The notes: a model not told the origin generated them from the sequence alone. DNA of 64,000 bases from an uncultured bacterium (GCA_913063285.1 CAJXXZ010000002.1:62001-126000); one strand, 5' to 3'; positions 51,244 through 61,112 are shown, counted from the stretch's first letter. Numbers and translations are program-made.

Positions 51244-52389
51244 ATGTTTTTTATATATATTATCTTTGTACTGTTTTTTGCGGGATGTACAAAGGTTCCT
51301 GATTTAAATTGGGTCAATGTTGATTTTGGAAGAGAAGGTCAAAATTCAAACTTTATTCGAACTAATTTAACACCTACAGATAAAAAAGTTAACTCGAAAA
51401 GTAAATTTTCTATAAGAAGATTTCATGTTTACAAGTCTGTATCAGGAGCTATTGATTCTAAAACATATCAAGATGAGGTTTTGATTTTAAGAAAATCAGA
51501 TGTTTGTTTGATTTCAAAAGGTGGAAAGATGAAAACAAAAAAACTACCAAACAGCACAGGAAAAAAGCAGATTTGGATAACAAGAGATTATATTGTTCTT
51601 ACAGATGAAAGTCCTAACGCTTATGTAATATATAAAAAGTATATGGACGTATATGATTGGACAAAAGTTGATCTTTCAGGATTTGCCTCTTATGTTATTG
51701 AATCTGATGGTGTTTTACTGATTTCAACAGCTTTACAGGATGTTTCTGCATATAGATATGAATACAGATATAATAAATACGTTAAAATGTGGAGTTATTG
51801 GTATAGAAGTGGTGCTTGTGGATACTCTATAAATTCGAACCTAGAGCTTTGTGGAAAGCATAAGGAGTATTGTGGATTTGTATCATCAGATGGAGAATTT
51901 CATCTAATTAGTGTTGCTAATGGTGAAAGAATAGCTAACTTTTATACAAGTGATACTAAATTCTGTGGTGTTAAATATGAGTCAAAAGGAGATAATGTTA
52001 TTTTTTGGACGGATAATAGTCTTGTTATTTTTGCTATTGGCTCTGAATTTCATTTTATAAATATTGAGGGATTAAAGCAGTTTTTAATTCATAATAGTTT
52101 TGCTTTGTTAGATTGTGATGGTAAATACTTACTAAGTGATTTAAAATCTTTAAAAAATAGTAAAGCTTTTTCAGTGAAAGAATATAAAGGTTCTTTATAT
52201 GGTTTAGGAGATCTTTTTGCTATCGTAACGGGGAAAAAAGCTAAAATAGTAAATCTAATCTCTGAAAAAACAGTTAAAGAGATAGAGATGGAGGATAATA
52301 TCAAAAGAATTGATTTTGTAAATGATAAAAAATTTATTATTGTTACAGAAAAGTTTGATCACTCAATGTATTATATAACAAAACAATGA
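51244..52389 (+). CDS. bamB: BamB-like lipoprotein (putative beta-propeller)
   Basis: 381 aa. Lipoprotein signal peptide MFFIYIIFVLFFAGC (Cys15). The mature part is almost entirely beta, with repeating short blades (YVIESDGVLLISTALQD, NVIFWTDNSLVIFAIGSEFH, SLYGLGDLFAIVTGKKAKIV), fitting a propeller. The usual PQQ/Trp-docking motifs of BamB are not visible, so the sequence is highly diverged. Position between a YfgM-like gene and der is the classic bamB slot, and bamA and bamD are in the same window. It overlaps der by 4 nt (ATGA). Confidence 0.6.
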   Translation: MFFIYIIFVLFFAGCTKVPDLNWVNVDFGREGQNSNFIRTNLTPTDKKVNSKSKFSIRRFHVYKSVSGAIDSKTYQDEVLILRKSDVCLISKGGKMKTKKLPNSTGKKQIWITRDYIVLTDESPNAYVIYKKYMDVYDWTKVDLSGFASYVIESDGVLLISTALQDVSAYRYEYRYNKYVKMWSYWYRSGACGYSINSNLELCGKHKEYCGFVSSDGEFHLISVANGERIANFYTSDTKFCGVKYESKGDNVIFWTDNSLVIFAIGSEFHFINIEGLKQFLIHNSFALLDCDGKYLLSDLKSLKNSKAFSVKEYKGSLYGLGDLFAIVTGKKAKIVNLISEKTVKEIEMEDNIKRIDFVNDKKFIIVTEKFDHSMYYITKQ

Positions 52390-53591
52390 GAGTTGTTCTT
52401 GTGGGAGAGACCAATGTTGGAAAATCCTCACTATTTAACAGATTATTACGAAGAAAAGTTTCTGTTGTTGGTAACCTTCAAAATTTAACTTGTGATTTTA
52501 TACATGAAAGAATGGAGAATATTGTTTTAATTGATTCTCCTGGTATATCATGTATTGAAAATTTGAAAAAACTTCATGATATGCAATTTGATATGATTTG
52601 TTTTGTGATAGATGGAAGTGTTGGATGGAATAATCATAGATTTTTTAAAGAGTGTTGTGAAATTTTTTCTAATAAAAAAATTATATTAATCATAAATAAG
52701 TGTGATCAAGAAGATAAGGAAAATTTAAAAAGAGGAAACATTACTACTTTTTACACTTCACTTAAAAGAGATGAAACTATAGTTGAGTTAAAGAAGTATT
52801 TACTTAAGTTTGGTGAAAAAACAAATGCAGCAGATGATTATGAGTGGGCTGTGATAGGAAGATCCAACGTTGGAAAATCAACATTATTAAATGCACTGTT
52901 TGAATCATCTAATTTTCTTGTTAAAGATGAAATTGGTACTACAAGAGAAGTACATGGTAGAGATATAGATTATAGAGGAAGAAAAATCAAGTTGTTAGAT
53001 ACTCCAGGATATCGAAACAAAAACAGGTTAAATAATTTGGAGAAAGCTAGTCAATATAGGTTAGAGAGATTGTTTTTAAATGAAAAAGTAAGTACAGTTT
53101 TAGTTGTTTTTGATTTATCTTTTGGTGTTGGTCATACAGATTTATTTCTGATGCAAAAAGTGTTTAAATCAGGAAAAGGGCTTGTAGTTGCATTAAATAA
53201 AAGTGATTTATCCAATCAAAATGACATTAAAAAATTTAAAGAGTATATTCAAAAGTGCTTCTTTGATGTTGAGTGTATTGAAGTGTCTGCTAAAAATAGA
53301 GTTGGTATTAAAAGAATATTATCAGCTTTGAATGAAGTGGAAAAAAAATGGAATTTAGAAGTAAGCACATCTGATTTAAACAAATGGTTATATAAAACAA
53401 GAACTCAAGAGTTGACACAGAGCGTTTCAGCAAAATACATAACTCAATTTAGATCAAAACCTCCTAAGTTTGGATTGTTTTGCAAAAGAAGACTTTCTAC
53501 CTCCATTCATCGATTTCTACTAAAATCACTATCTCGTCATATAGGAGCATCTGGAGTTCCAATAGAAATGATCGAAAAAGTGGAATCATAG
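52386..53591 (+). CDS. der: Ribosome biogenesis GTPase Der (EngA)
   Basis: Double GTPase needed for 50S maturation. G domain 1: GETNVGKSSLFNRLLRRKVS (P-loop), IDSPGI (G3, usually DTPG) and INKCD (G4). G domain 2: GRSNVGKSTLLNALFESSNF, GTTRE (usually GTTRD), LLDTPGY and LNKSD. A C-terminal KH-like domain follows (YITQFRSKPPKFGLFCKRR). At 401 aa it is about 40-60 residues shorter than typical Der, and domain 1 is the more divergent. Confidence 0.94.
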   Translation: MRVVLVGETNVGKSSLFNRLLRRKVSVVGNLQNLTCDFIHERMENIVLIDSPGISCIENLKKLHDMQFDMICFVIDGSVGWNNHRFFKECCEIFSNKKIILIINKCDQEDKENLKRGNITTFYTSLKRDETIVELKKYLLKFGEKTNAADDYEWAVIGRSNVGKSTLLNALFESSNFLVKDEIGTTREVHGRDIDYRGRKIKLLDTPGYRNKNRLNNLEKASQYRLERLFLNEKVSTVLVVFDLSFGVGHTDLFLMQKVFKSGKGLVVALNKSDLSNQNDIKKFKEYIQKCFFDVECIEVSAKNRVGIKRILSALNEVEKKWNLEVSTSDLNKWLYKTRTQELTQSVSAKYITQFRSKPPKFGLFCKRRLSTSIHRFLLKSLSRHIGASGVPIEMIEKVES

Positions 53592-54804
53592 TTGATAAAT
53601 TAATATAGGGTCAATTTCATATAATTGAATTTGCATTCTAAAGATAAGAGAGTAAAATGATGATAAATAAACATTTTTCTTATATGTTGTGATTTTACTT
53701 AAACTGTTTAACTACATTTTATGTGTTCCATTAAATGTATAAATAATTTTACATATGTTTTATAATAAATTTTTTCAAACAAAAGTGAAATTTTTATTAA
53801 ATTGATTCTTTAACTTAGCGGTATATCAAGTTGTTTTGTATAAGTATTCTATAAAAATATAACTTTTTCATCATATTATAATTAATATTGAGTGTAATTT
53901 GTATGAATAAAACATAAATATTGTAATGCTGTCTAAAAGTTTTATAATTATGAAGAATTGTTGATCAGTGTTGTACATAATTTTGAAAATTAAAGTTTTC
54001 AACTTTATTTTATATATTTGTATTTTTTATGAAAAGATATACAAAAATTTAGCAATTATCTTAATATAAAGTTATTTTTTCAAAAATATAAAAATCACGT
54101 AAATCAAGAATTTAATGATATACATATAAAAGTATTCACATGATATTTCATTAATCATGTTTAAATGATCTTACCACTAGTAGTTAACTTTTACTTTTTT
54201 TATAATTGAGTTACAATTTTAATTAATATGCACTGTTTAAGTAGTTTATATATCTTAAATTTAAATTATTAGCAAAATATATTTTCATTTAAACTTATAA
54301 TAAAATGTCAAATTTATCACTCATTAATTTATTTATGTTGTAAAGTTAACTACATCTTTTACAGAGAATCATATAAAAAAGAATTTCAAATTCAAACAAA
54401 AGTTTTTCAAAAATTTAATAAGCCTCTTTATAACTTGATGACACTGAATATAAAAATTATATTTACAAAGCTAATACATTTATTGTTGTTATTTTGAATA
54501 TCATTTTAAAATTTTTGATTTGTTTACCTGATTTAAAATAAATTCAAAAGAATAATTACTATTTGTTTGATTTTTTAACTATAAGACATAAATGTAAGTA
54601 TTTACTGTTATAAATTTTTGATTATATGAAAAAAGTAATTTTAATGTGTATTTATATAGTAAAACCATATATAAAAATTTTTACAAAATTAACCTGAATG
54701 AACTTTAATACACGTTTTGATGTTAAATGTTAGTGAAATCAAAAATCATTATAAGTGTCAATTTTTCTATTGTACATTTTTAAAAAATAATACATTCTAA
54801 TAGA
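53592..54804. other. Long AT-rich intergenic region, nothing recognised
   Basis: 1.2 kb with no convincing frame on either strand, no tRNA and no strong repeat. Base composition is even more AT-rich than the genes around it. Probably a fully decayed gene. It separates the der operon from the hydrolase-recJ-hppA group. Confidence 0.55.
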
Positions 54805-55578
54805 GTGAAAACTCAAATAAGTCATCTGATACATAATCACTATTCTTACAAAATCGTTTATGATGTGTGTGAAAATTCGAGTTCAAAAGTATATATTATT
54901 TGTATACATAGTCTTTTGCGTAATAGATTTGATTTTACTAGATTACAACTAATTTTATTCAAGTATTTTAATATTGTAAAAGTTGATTTGATTGGTCATG
55001 GACAGAGTGAACATCTTCAAAGAGGAAATTACTCTCTCAAAATTTTTGCACAATCTGTTATATCAGTTATTAATGCATTATCTGCGAAAAATGTAGTAAT
55101 TATAGGAGATGAATTTGGAGCAAAGGTTGCAGAATATATAGCGGCAATTAAAAATTTTGTGATTTCAGGTGTGGTTTTGCATAATTATGAAAATAACTTT
55201 GATGATTTTATACAGAAAGTTTATAGCACATATAGTGAGTATTCAAAATTAAGTTTTTCATCTTTGGAAAATGTGATAGAATTTATAAAGACAGATAAAA
55301 AACTATACAATCTTCAAAGTGAAAATCTAACTGAAAGTGAGTTATCAACATTTGCAATACAGCAAGTAAAATCAAACTATGATACATGGATATGGAGATA
55401 TGATCTAAGTGTTTTGAGTAATGCTGAATCTTTTTCAAAAAAATATAAAGTTAAATGTGAAGTATTAAGTAAGTCAATTGATATAAAGTTTTGTATTTTT
55501 GATAAAGATTATAGTGCTTTTGTTGAATGGGTACGAAAGGTTTGTAGGCAAAAATCATATGATGAAGACAGAATCTAA
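54805..55578 (+). CDS. Alpha/beta-hydrolase fold protein with an altered nucleophile elbow
   Basis: 257 aa. Fold hallmarks: IICIHSLLRNRFDFTRLQLI (oxyanion strand), IVKVDLIGHGQSE (family D-x-x-GHG-x-S) and VVIIGDEFGAKVAEYIA (the nucleophile elbow). The elbow reads G-D-E-F-G, so the usual catalytic Ser is Glu103. No obvious acid/His pair can be assigned in the C-terminal half. It may be a non-catalytic or altered-mechanism member. Start is GTG, without a clear Shine-Dalgarno. The 3' end overlaps recJ by about 20 nt. Confidence 0.7.
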   Translation: MKTQISHLIHNHYSYKIVYDVCENSSSKVYIICIHSLLRNRFDFTRLQLILFKYFNIVKVDLIGHGQSEHLQRGNYSLKIFAQSVISVINALSAKNVVIIGDEFGAKVAEYIAAIKNFVISGVVLHNYENNFDDFIQKVYSTYSEYSKLSFSSLENVIEFIKTDKKLYNLQSENLTESELSTFAIQQVKSNYDTWIWRYDLSVLSNAESFSKKYKVKCEVLSKSIDIKFCIFDKDYSAFVEWVRKVCRQKSYDEDRI

Positions 55579-57229
55579 TTTTAATGAAAAGAAAAATTCA
55601 ATATGGAAAATACGTAAAAATGAAGAGGAGAATATTTTATCAATCATGTCGCTATTTAATCTCAGTTATAATATTGCTTCCATTTTAATTTGCAGGCTAA
55701 AAATATCATCTGATATCTCATGCGTTGAAAAATTTTTAAATTCTAATATTGAAGATTATTCAGCATCAACTTTAAAAGGTTGTACTGAAATTACGAATAG
55801 ATTGATGCAAGCTTTTCATAATCAAGAAGTTGTTGGTATTTTTGGAGATTATGATGTGGATGGTCTATCTGCAACTGTTTTATGGAGTGAGATATTTGAA
55901 AAATATAATATAAAATATGAAGTTTATATTCCAAATCGATGTGATGGATATGGACCCACACCAGAAAATGTACAAATATTACTTGATAAAAAAGTTAATG
56001 TTTTGCTTTTCGTTGATTGCGGAACATGTTGTGTAAGTTGGTTATCAAAATATGAAGTAGATGTTTGTGTGATTGATCATCATGTTGGAGTAGCTGATGA
56101 AAACAGCATTTATGCTCTAGTAAATCCATATGTTTCCACACAAAGTGAGTTTTATGATATTTGTGCTGTCGGTTTATCATATCTTATAGCTAAGCAATTT
56201 ATTTCAAGAATAAGTAATGATGATATTTTAAGTTGTGGTGTAGTTGATTTAGCTGCTTATGGAACTATTGCTGATGTAATGCCGTTAGTAGGTATAAATC
56301 GAGCATATGTAAAGTTTGGTTTAAATAAAATTGAAAGATTAGGCATAAGAGCATTAATGGAGTTAATGGAAAAAAACACTTTATCAGCAGGAGATGTTGC
56401 ATTTTATATTGCTCCTATTTTAAACTCTGCCGGTAGAATTAGTAGCGCTATGCTAGCTTATGAATTACTGTTTACAAAAGATGTACATGTTGCAATGCAG
56501 ACAGCAAAAACATTGTTTACTTTAAATGAAAGACGTAAAGAGATTGAAAGTAGTACAGTTAAGCAGGCATTGATAGATAGAAAGAGTTTAACGAATAAAG
56601 TAGTATGCTTAAAAAGTGAAGAGTGGCATGCTGGAGTTGTTGGTATTGTTGCTGGTAGAGTAAAAGAGATCATTAGTAGACCAACTTTTGTGTTTTACAA
56701 GTCAGAAAATTTATGGAAAGGATCTGCTAGATCCGTTTCTCAAGTTCATATTGGTAATCTTATTACTCAAAGTGTTAATTTAAATCTAGCTGTAAGTGGA
56801 GGAGGTCATTCTGTAGCTGGAGGAGTTTCTGTAGATGAATCAAAATTTAATTTATGGCAAAATTGGATGTGTGAAAATTGTCCAACATACTCAGATGTAA
56901 AAACAATACATGTCGATTTATGCATAAAATTGAGTAAAATTAGTGATTTGTGTCGAGAAATAAAAGTACTTAGTCCTTTTGGTATGGGAAATTCATATCC
57001 TGTAGTGTTAGTAAAGCATGTTTGGTTATCAAAAGCTGATATTCATATGAAAAATGAATCACCTACAGGACATGTTCGCTGTAAGATTTATGATGGTGCA
57101 AGCTATATATTTTTTGCTTTTCGTTGCCTTGAAGATTGGGGTGGAAAATTACTTGAAGCTGAAGGTTCTTATGTTGACTTACTTTTACAATGTAATGAAA
57201 GAGGAGCAAATATAATTGATGTAGCTTGA
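55559..57229 (+). CDS. recJ: Single-stranded-DNA exonuclease RecJ
   Basis: 5'-3' ssDNA exonuclease of RecF-type recombination and mismatch repair. DHH motifs: VGIFGDYDVDGLSATVLW (motif I), VDVCVIDHHVGV (DHH), the middle block YGTIADVMPLVGINRAYVKF, and the DHHA1 motif SGGGHSVAGGVSV. The frame opens at 55499, but those codons overlap the previous gene; the tandem ATGs at 55559/55562 give the better start (about 556 aa). It overlaps the hydrolase gene by 20 nt and is followed 14 nt later by hppA. Confidence 0.94.
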   Translation: MMKTESNFNEKKNSIWKIRKNEEENILSIMSLFNLSYNIASILICRLKISSDISCVEKFLNSNIEDYSASTLKGCTEITNRLMQAFHNQEVVGIFGDYDVDGLSATVLWSEIFEKYNIKYEVYIPNRCDGYGPTPENVQILLDKKVNVLLFVDCGTCCVSWLSKYEVDVCVIDHHVGVADENSIYALVNPYVSTQSEFYDICAVGLSYLIAKQFISRISNDDILSCGVVDLAAYGTIADVMPLVGINRAYVKFGLNKIERLGIRALMELMEKNTLSAGDVAFYIAPILNSAGRISSAMLAYELLFTKDVHVAMQTAKTLFTLNERRKEIESSTVKQALIDRKSLTNKVVCLKSEEWHAGVVGIVAGRVKEIISRPTFVFYKSENLWKGSARSVSQVHIGNLITQSVNLNLAVSGGGHSVAGGVSVDESKFNLWQNWMCENCPTYSDVKTIHVDLCIKLSKISDLCREIKVLSPFGMGNSYPVVLVKHVWLSKADIHMKNESPTGHVRCKIYDGASYIFFAFRCLEDWGGKLLEAEGSYVDLLLQCNERGANIIDVA

Positions 57230-57243
57230 CATTAACTTAATAA

Positions 57244-59463
57244 ATGATAGTTATTAATAGTATGTTTATTAGTATGTTGCCTTGGATTTCAATCTCAATT
57301 GGTTTTGCAATTGCTGGATTTGCCTATTTAAAGTACTTGAGTTTACTAAATCAAGTATGCGGCAACTCAAAATCTGTAGAGATAGCTGAAATTATAGAAG
57401 AAAACGCGATTATATACTTGAAACGTCAATATTATTATATAGCTATTACAATATTTTTTGTCATTGTGAAGTGTTATTTTTTGTTTGGATTTGATTTGTC
57501 TTTAGGAGTGCTATTAGGAGCATTGTTTTCGGCTTTATGTGGTATAGGTGGTATGTTTGTATCAGTCAAAGCAAATGTTCGAGTAGCTAATAGTCAAAAT
57601 CTAAATTTTGCATTTATGAGTGCTTACAATGGAGGTTCTATAGTTGGATTAATAGTAATTGCATTTACGTTAATTTCAGTAGGAATTGCAAATATGTATG
57701 TATCAAAAATGATGGATATATTGACTGGAATGAGTCTTGGATCTTCAATAGTATCTGTTTTTGCCAGATTAGGTGGTGGTATATTTACTAAAGCAGCGGA
57801 TATAGGAGCCGATTTGGTAGGTAAAGTTGAAGCAGGAATTCCAGAAGATGACCCAAGAAACCCAGCTGTAATTGCTGATAATGTTGGAGATATTGTAGGC
57901 GACTGTGCTGGTACAGCAGCTGATGTTTTTGAGACATATATAGTTGGATTTACAGCAGCATCATATATAGTTAGCTCTTCTGCTTGTCAATGCTCAAAAA
58001 TATATCTTTCGTATCCATTAATTGTATCATTAATATTATCTGTATCATCATGTGTGGGTGTTTTGTTTGTGAGAAAATTATATACATTTGATGAAGACGA
58101 TAGAAAAAATGTAACATCGACCTTATTGCTTCCCATGCTAATCTCATCTGCTATAGCTTTAATTGCTCTTGGATTATCCTCATATGCTTTTGAATACTCA
58201 TTTAGAGTATGGTTTGCAGCTGCACTTGGATTTTGGTATAGCTTTCGAATAATGCTTGATACTTATATGTATACCTCAAGTGATTCAGGCACTCTATTAA
58301 AAAGAAGTTATTATATGTTTTGGAGTATATATGCAGTTGGTGTATTGATGTTTTGGATAATTTGCTGTAAAGGTCGAGTTGAAATAACAGAATCTTTGAT
58401 TTTATCCTTATTTGGATTATTTGGAATATTATATGATTTGTATATGTGTAAATCAAATGATTTTGTAAAAAGTATTGCAAAATCTTCAGAAACAGGTGAT
58501 GCAATGACTGTTTTACAAGGTGTTATAGTATCTATGATTGCTTGTCGTAGCAGTTTGGCATGGGTAGCAATAGTCTTGTTAATGTCTCATAGTTTAGGAG
58601 GTATGCTTTGCGTTGCTGCTACGATTATATCTATGTTAGGATTAGTCGGATCTATTATGACATTGGATGCATTTGGACCAATTGCAGATAATGCAGGAGG
58701 TATTGCTGAAATGGCAGAACTAGGATCTGATACTCGTAAATGCACAGATGTGTTAGATTCTGTAGGTAATACCACAAAGGCTGTAACTAAAGGATATGCT
58801 GTTACCTCAACAGCTTTAGTTGCTTGTATAATATCTTATGCATATGCTCAAGATATATCATTTGCAATTGGACGCAATATAGTTATGGAGCTACATAATT
58901 TATTTGTGGTGATTGGACTATTTCTTGGTGCTTCTGTTATATGTGAATATATTTCTGTTGCTATTTTTGCAGTGAGAGAAACTGGAGAATTAGTAGTAAA
59001 TGAAATTAGAGATCAATTTAGTAAAAATCCAGGTATATTAGAAAATAATGAAAGACCAAATTATGATTCTGTAATTACACTTTTGACAGAAAAATCCATC
59101 AAATCAATGATGGAAGCTCTAGTAGGTCTATTAGTTTTAATGCTTATATCATCTTTAATACCTTTTATATTTGACGTCGATAAAGCCTTTCTATTTGTTG
59201 GAGGAGTGTCTGTAGGTGCAACTTTGATTGGAGTAGTGATGGCAATTCATATGACTATTTCTGGAGGAGCATGGGATAATGCAAAAAAATACATAGAGGA
59301 AGGTAATTATGGAGGTAAGGGATCTTTTGCTCATAAAGCTTCAGTTACAGGTGATACTATAGGAGATCCGTATAAAGATACAGCCGGACCAGCCTTAAAC
59401 CCAATGATTAAATTGATTAATATATTTGCTTTGCTATTTGTAATGTTAAGTAAAAGCTTTTGA
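57244..59463 (+). CDS. hppA: Membrane-bound proton-pumping pyrophosphatase
   Basis: Couples PPi hydrolysis to proton transport across the inner membrane. About 16 transmembrane helices. The active-site loop GIPEDDPRNPAVIADNVGDI continues into VGDCAGTAADVFETY. Further motifs are LDAFGPIADNAGGIAEMAEL and VTGDTIGDPYKDTAGPALNP. The site that separates subfamilies reads GNTTKAVTKG with Lys512; Lys there marks the K+-independent class, while K+-dependent enzymes have Ala. 739 aa. It would let the cell harvest PPi from biosynthesis, useful for an energy parasite. Confidence 0.96.
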   Translation: MIVINSMFISMLPWISISIGFAIAGFAYLKYLSLLNQVCGNSKSVEIAEIIEENAIIYLKRQYYYIAITIFFVIVKCYFLFGFDLSLGVLLGALFSALCGIGGMFVSVKANVRVANSQNLNFAFMSAYNGGSIVGLIVIAFTLISVGIANMYVSKMMDILTGMSLGSSIVSVFARLGGGIFTKAADIGADLVGKVEAGIPEDDPRNPAVIADNVGDIVGDCAGTAADVFETYIVGFTAASYIVSSSACQCSKIYLSYPLIVSLILSVSSCVGVLFVRKLYTFDEDDRKNVTSTLLLPMLISSAIALIALGLSSYAFEYSFRVWFAAALGFWYSFRIMLDTYMYTSSDSGTLLKRSYYMFWSIYAVGVLMFWIICCKGRVEITESLILSLFGLFGILYDLYMCKSNDFVKSIAKSSETGDAMTVLQGVIVSMIACRSSLAWVAIVLLMSHSLGGMLCVAATIISMLGLVGSIMTLDAFGPIADNAGGIAEMAELGSDTRKCTDVLDSVGNTTKAVTKGYAVTSTALVACIISYAYAQDISFAIGRNIVMELHNLFVVIGLFLGASVICEYISVAIFAVRETGELVVNEIRDQFSKNPGILENNERPNYDSVITLLTEKSIKSMMEALVGLLVLMLISSLIPFIFDVDKAFLFVGGVSVGATLIGVVMAIHMTISGGAWDNAKKYIEEGNYGGKGSFAHKASVTGDTIGDPYKDTAGPALNPMIKLINIFALLFVMLSKSF

Positions 59464-59473
59464 CAAATTATCA

Positions 59474-59490
59474 AATACTACCGTAGTATT
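59474..59490 (+). other. Small hairpin after hppA
   Basis: A perfect 7-bp stem AATACTA-CCG-TAGTATT, 10 bp after the hppA stop. No T-run follows, so it is not a standard intrinsic terminator; it may protect the mRNA end. Confidence 0.35.
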
Positions 59491-59648
59491 CTATGATTTA
59501 AAAAGCTAAATCAGTCTTTGATATATAATTCACAAACATTATTAACACTATTTAAAAATCACTTTATACTGAATTTAGCTATCATCATCTAATTTTATTA
59601 TATATGCAAATTTCACATCTATTACTATATAAAAAATATTAATAATTA

Positions 59649-59849
59649 TCATTCTATTAAAGCATCTATAGCTTGAGCAACCTGTTCCGATTCTTCAATA
59701 ATTGATCTGTACTCTTCACTTTTAATCGCCTCTTGTAGATCTTTTAACTCATCAGAGAAGACATTCCACTCATCAGTATATTTTCTTATAGTATTAAATA
59801 TATTTGCATTAGAGCTTATAAAAAATATTAGCATTATAAAAGTTCGCAT
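59649..59849 (-). CDS. Small exported helical protein, unknown function
   Basis: 66 aa. Short signal peptide (RTFIMLIFFISSNA, cleavage after NA), then an acidic, fully helical mature part (EWNVFSDELKDLQEAIKSEE ... QVAQAIDALIE). The cleavage motif SSNA matches that of the exported family at 26.7-27.4 kb, but the shared promoter cassette is absent. No family recognised. Confidence 0.5.
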   Translation of the reverse strand: MRTFIMLIFFISSNANIFNTIRKYTDEWNVFSDELKDLQEAIKSEEYRSIIEESEQVAQAIDALIE

Positions 59850-59995
59850 ATAATCATATAATAATTTAAATTTGTAATAATACTGTTAATTTTTTTAAAA
59901 ATAAATTGATATATTAAAAATTTTTTATTGTAATTTAATAGAAATTCTATTTTTTATGATTTTAAATATTCAGTTTATTTAGATATTAGTTTGTA

Positions 59996-60024
59996 TTGAG
60001 ATTTAATTAAATCAGAATGATAAT
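59996..60024 (+). promoter_or_regulatory. Promoter of dnaX, leaderless spacing
   Basis: TTGAGA (59996-60001), exact 17-nt spacer, GATAAT (60019-60024), then 6 nt (ATTTGT) to the ATG at 60031. No Shine-Dalgarno sequence. Confidence 0.5.
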
Positions 60025-60030
60025 ATTTGT

Positions 60031-61110
60031 ATGTTAAAGTTTATTACTCGTGCACTCAGACCAAATAAATTTGCAGATGTGGTTGGACAAAATATTTCAG
60101 TTAAATTAATTCATAAAGGATTATTAAAAAATTTGCTAGGACCTGTAGTTTTATTATATGGCCCTGCGGGAACAGGTAAAACTACACTTGCTCGATTAAT
60201 TGCTTTATGGTATGCATGTGAATTAAATCAAGATGAGCCTTGTGGTAAATGTAATGAATGCATAAGTATTATTAACAACTCTCATACTGATGTATTGGAA
60301 TTAGATGGAGCAAGTAACACTAGTGTTGAGGCAATTCGAAGTTTACTTGAAGGAGTTATATATAAACCAGCAACAGCAAGAAAAAAAGTCTATATTATAG
60401 ATGAAGTTCATATGTTATCCAAAAGTGCAATTAGTGCATTACTAAAAACTTTAGAAGAGCCGGCAGACCATGTACAATTTGTTCTTGCAACTACTGAAGT
60501 CGCAAAATTACCTCAGACGCTAACATCTCGTAGTTTTAAAGTTGGTTTAGAAATGGTAAAAAAAGATGTTTTATTAAATTATTTAAATCAGATATTGAGT
60601 ATGCAGGGATGGACTGCTTCTAATGAAGCTTTGAATATAATAATTGATATTTCTGGAGGATCTGTACGACAGGCATTATCAATATTAGAACAAGTTTCCA
60701 TATTAAATGATGGAGATATAGATACTGTATCTGTGCAAAACATGCTTAATATAGCTGCAGATGCCGATGTTAGAGCTTTATATAAAGCATTAATCACAAA
60801 AAGTGTAAAAGATATTTATGAAATATGTGAAAACAATGAAAATGTCAGTGCTGTTTTACTAGTAAAGCAACTAATGACCTACATTAGACAGTTAACTATT
60901 GAGAAGTCTATTGAAAAAGGAGCTTTACTTGGAACGTACTTAAGTCAAGCAAGTGTTACACTACATCAGTCCCCATATCCAAATCAGCTACTACCTGCGT
61001 TATTATCATATGCTGCTTTTTTGATTAATCAAAATAACAATGATAATGAAAATCAAGAAATTTCATTAAAAAATGATGCACAATCTATGTTTTCATGTAA
61101 TAATAAATAA
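60031..61110 (+). CDS. dnaX: DNA polymerase III clamp-loader subunit, gamma-length DnaX
   Basis: AAA+ clamp loader. Walker A LLYGPAGTGKTTLARLIA, zinc cluster CGKCNEC (with an upstream Cys), Walker B KVYIIDEVHMLSKSAISALL, sensor 1 QFVLATTEVAKLPQTLTSRS, then domain III helices. At 359 aa it ends where the gamma form would, so the tau-specific C-terminal domains that bind DnaB and DnaE are missing. I saw no frameshift continuing the frame. The C-terminus is a polar Asn/Asp-rich tail. Confidence 0.93.
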   Translation: MLKFITRALRPNKFADVVGQNISVKLIHKGLLKNLLGPVVLLYGPAGTGKTTLARLIALWYACELNQDEPCGKCNECISIINNSHTDVLELDGASNTSVEAIRSLLEGVIYKPATARKKVYIIDEVHMLSKSAISALLKTLEEPADHVQFVLATTEVAKLPQTLTSRSFKVGLEMVKKDVLLNYLNQILSMQGWTASNEALNIIIDISGGSVRQALSILEQVSILNDGDIDTVSVQNMLNIAADADVRALYKALITKSVKDIYEICENNENVSAVLLVKQLMTYIRQLTIEKSIEKGALLGTYLSQASVTLHQSPYPNQLLPALLSYAAFLINQNNNDNENQEISLKNDAQSMFSCNNK

Positions 61111-61112
61111 TC

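Noticed and set aside
53592-54804. Stable RNA gene (ssrA, rnpB or ffs) in the long gap
   Set aside because: No GC-rich paired region of the kind seen in the tRNAs here; the stretch is uniformly AT-rich.
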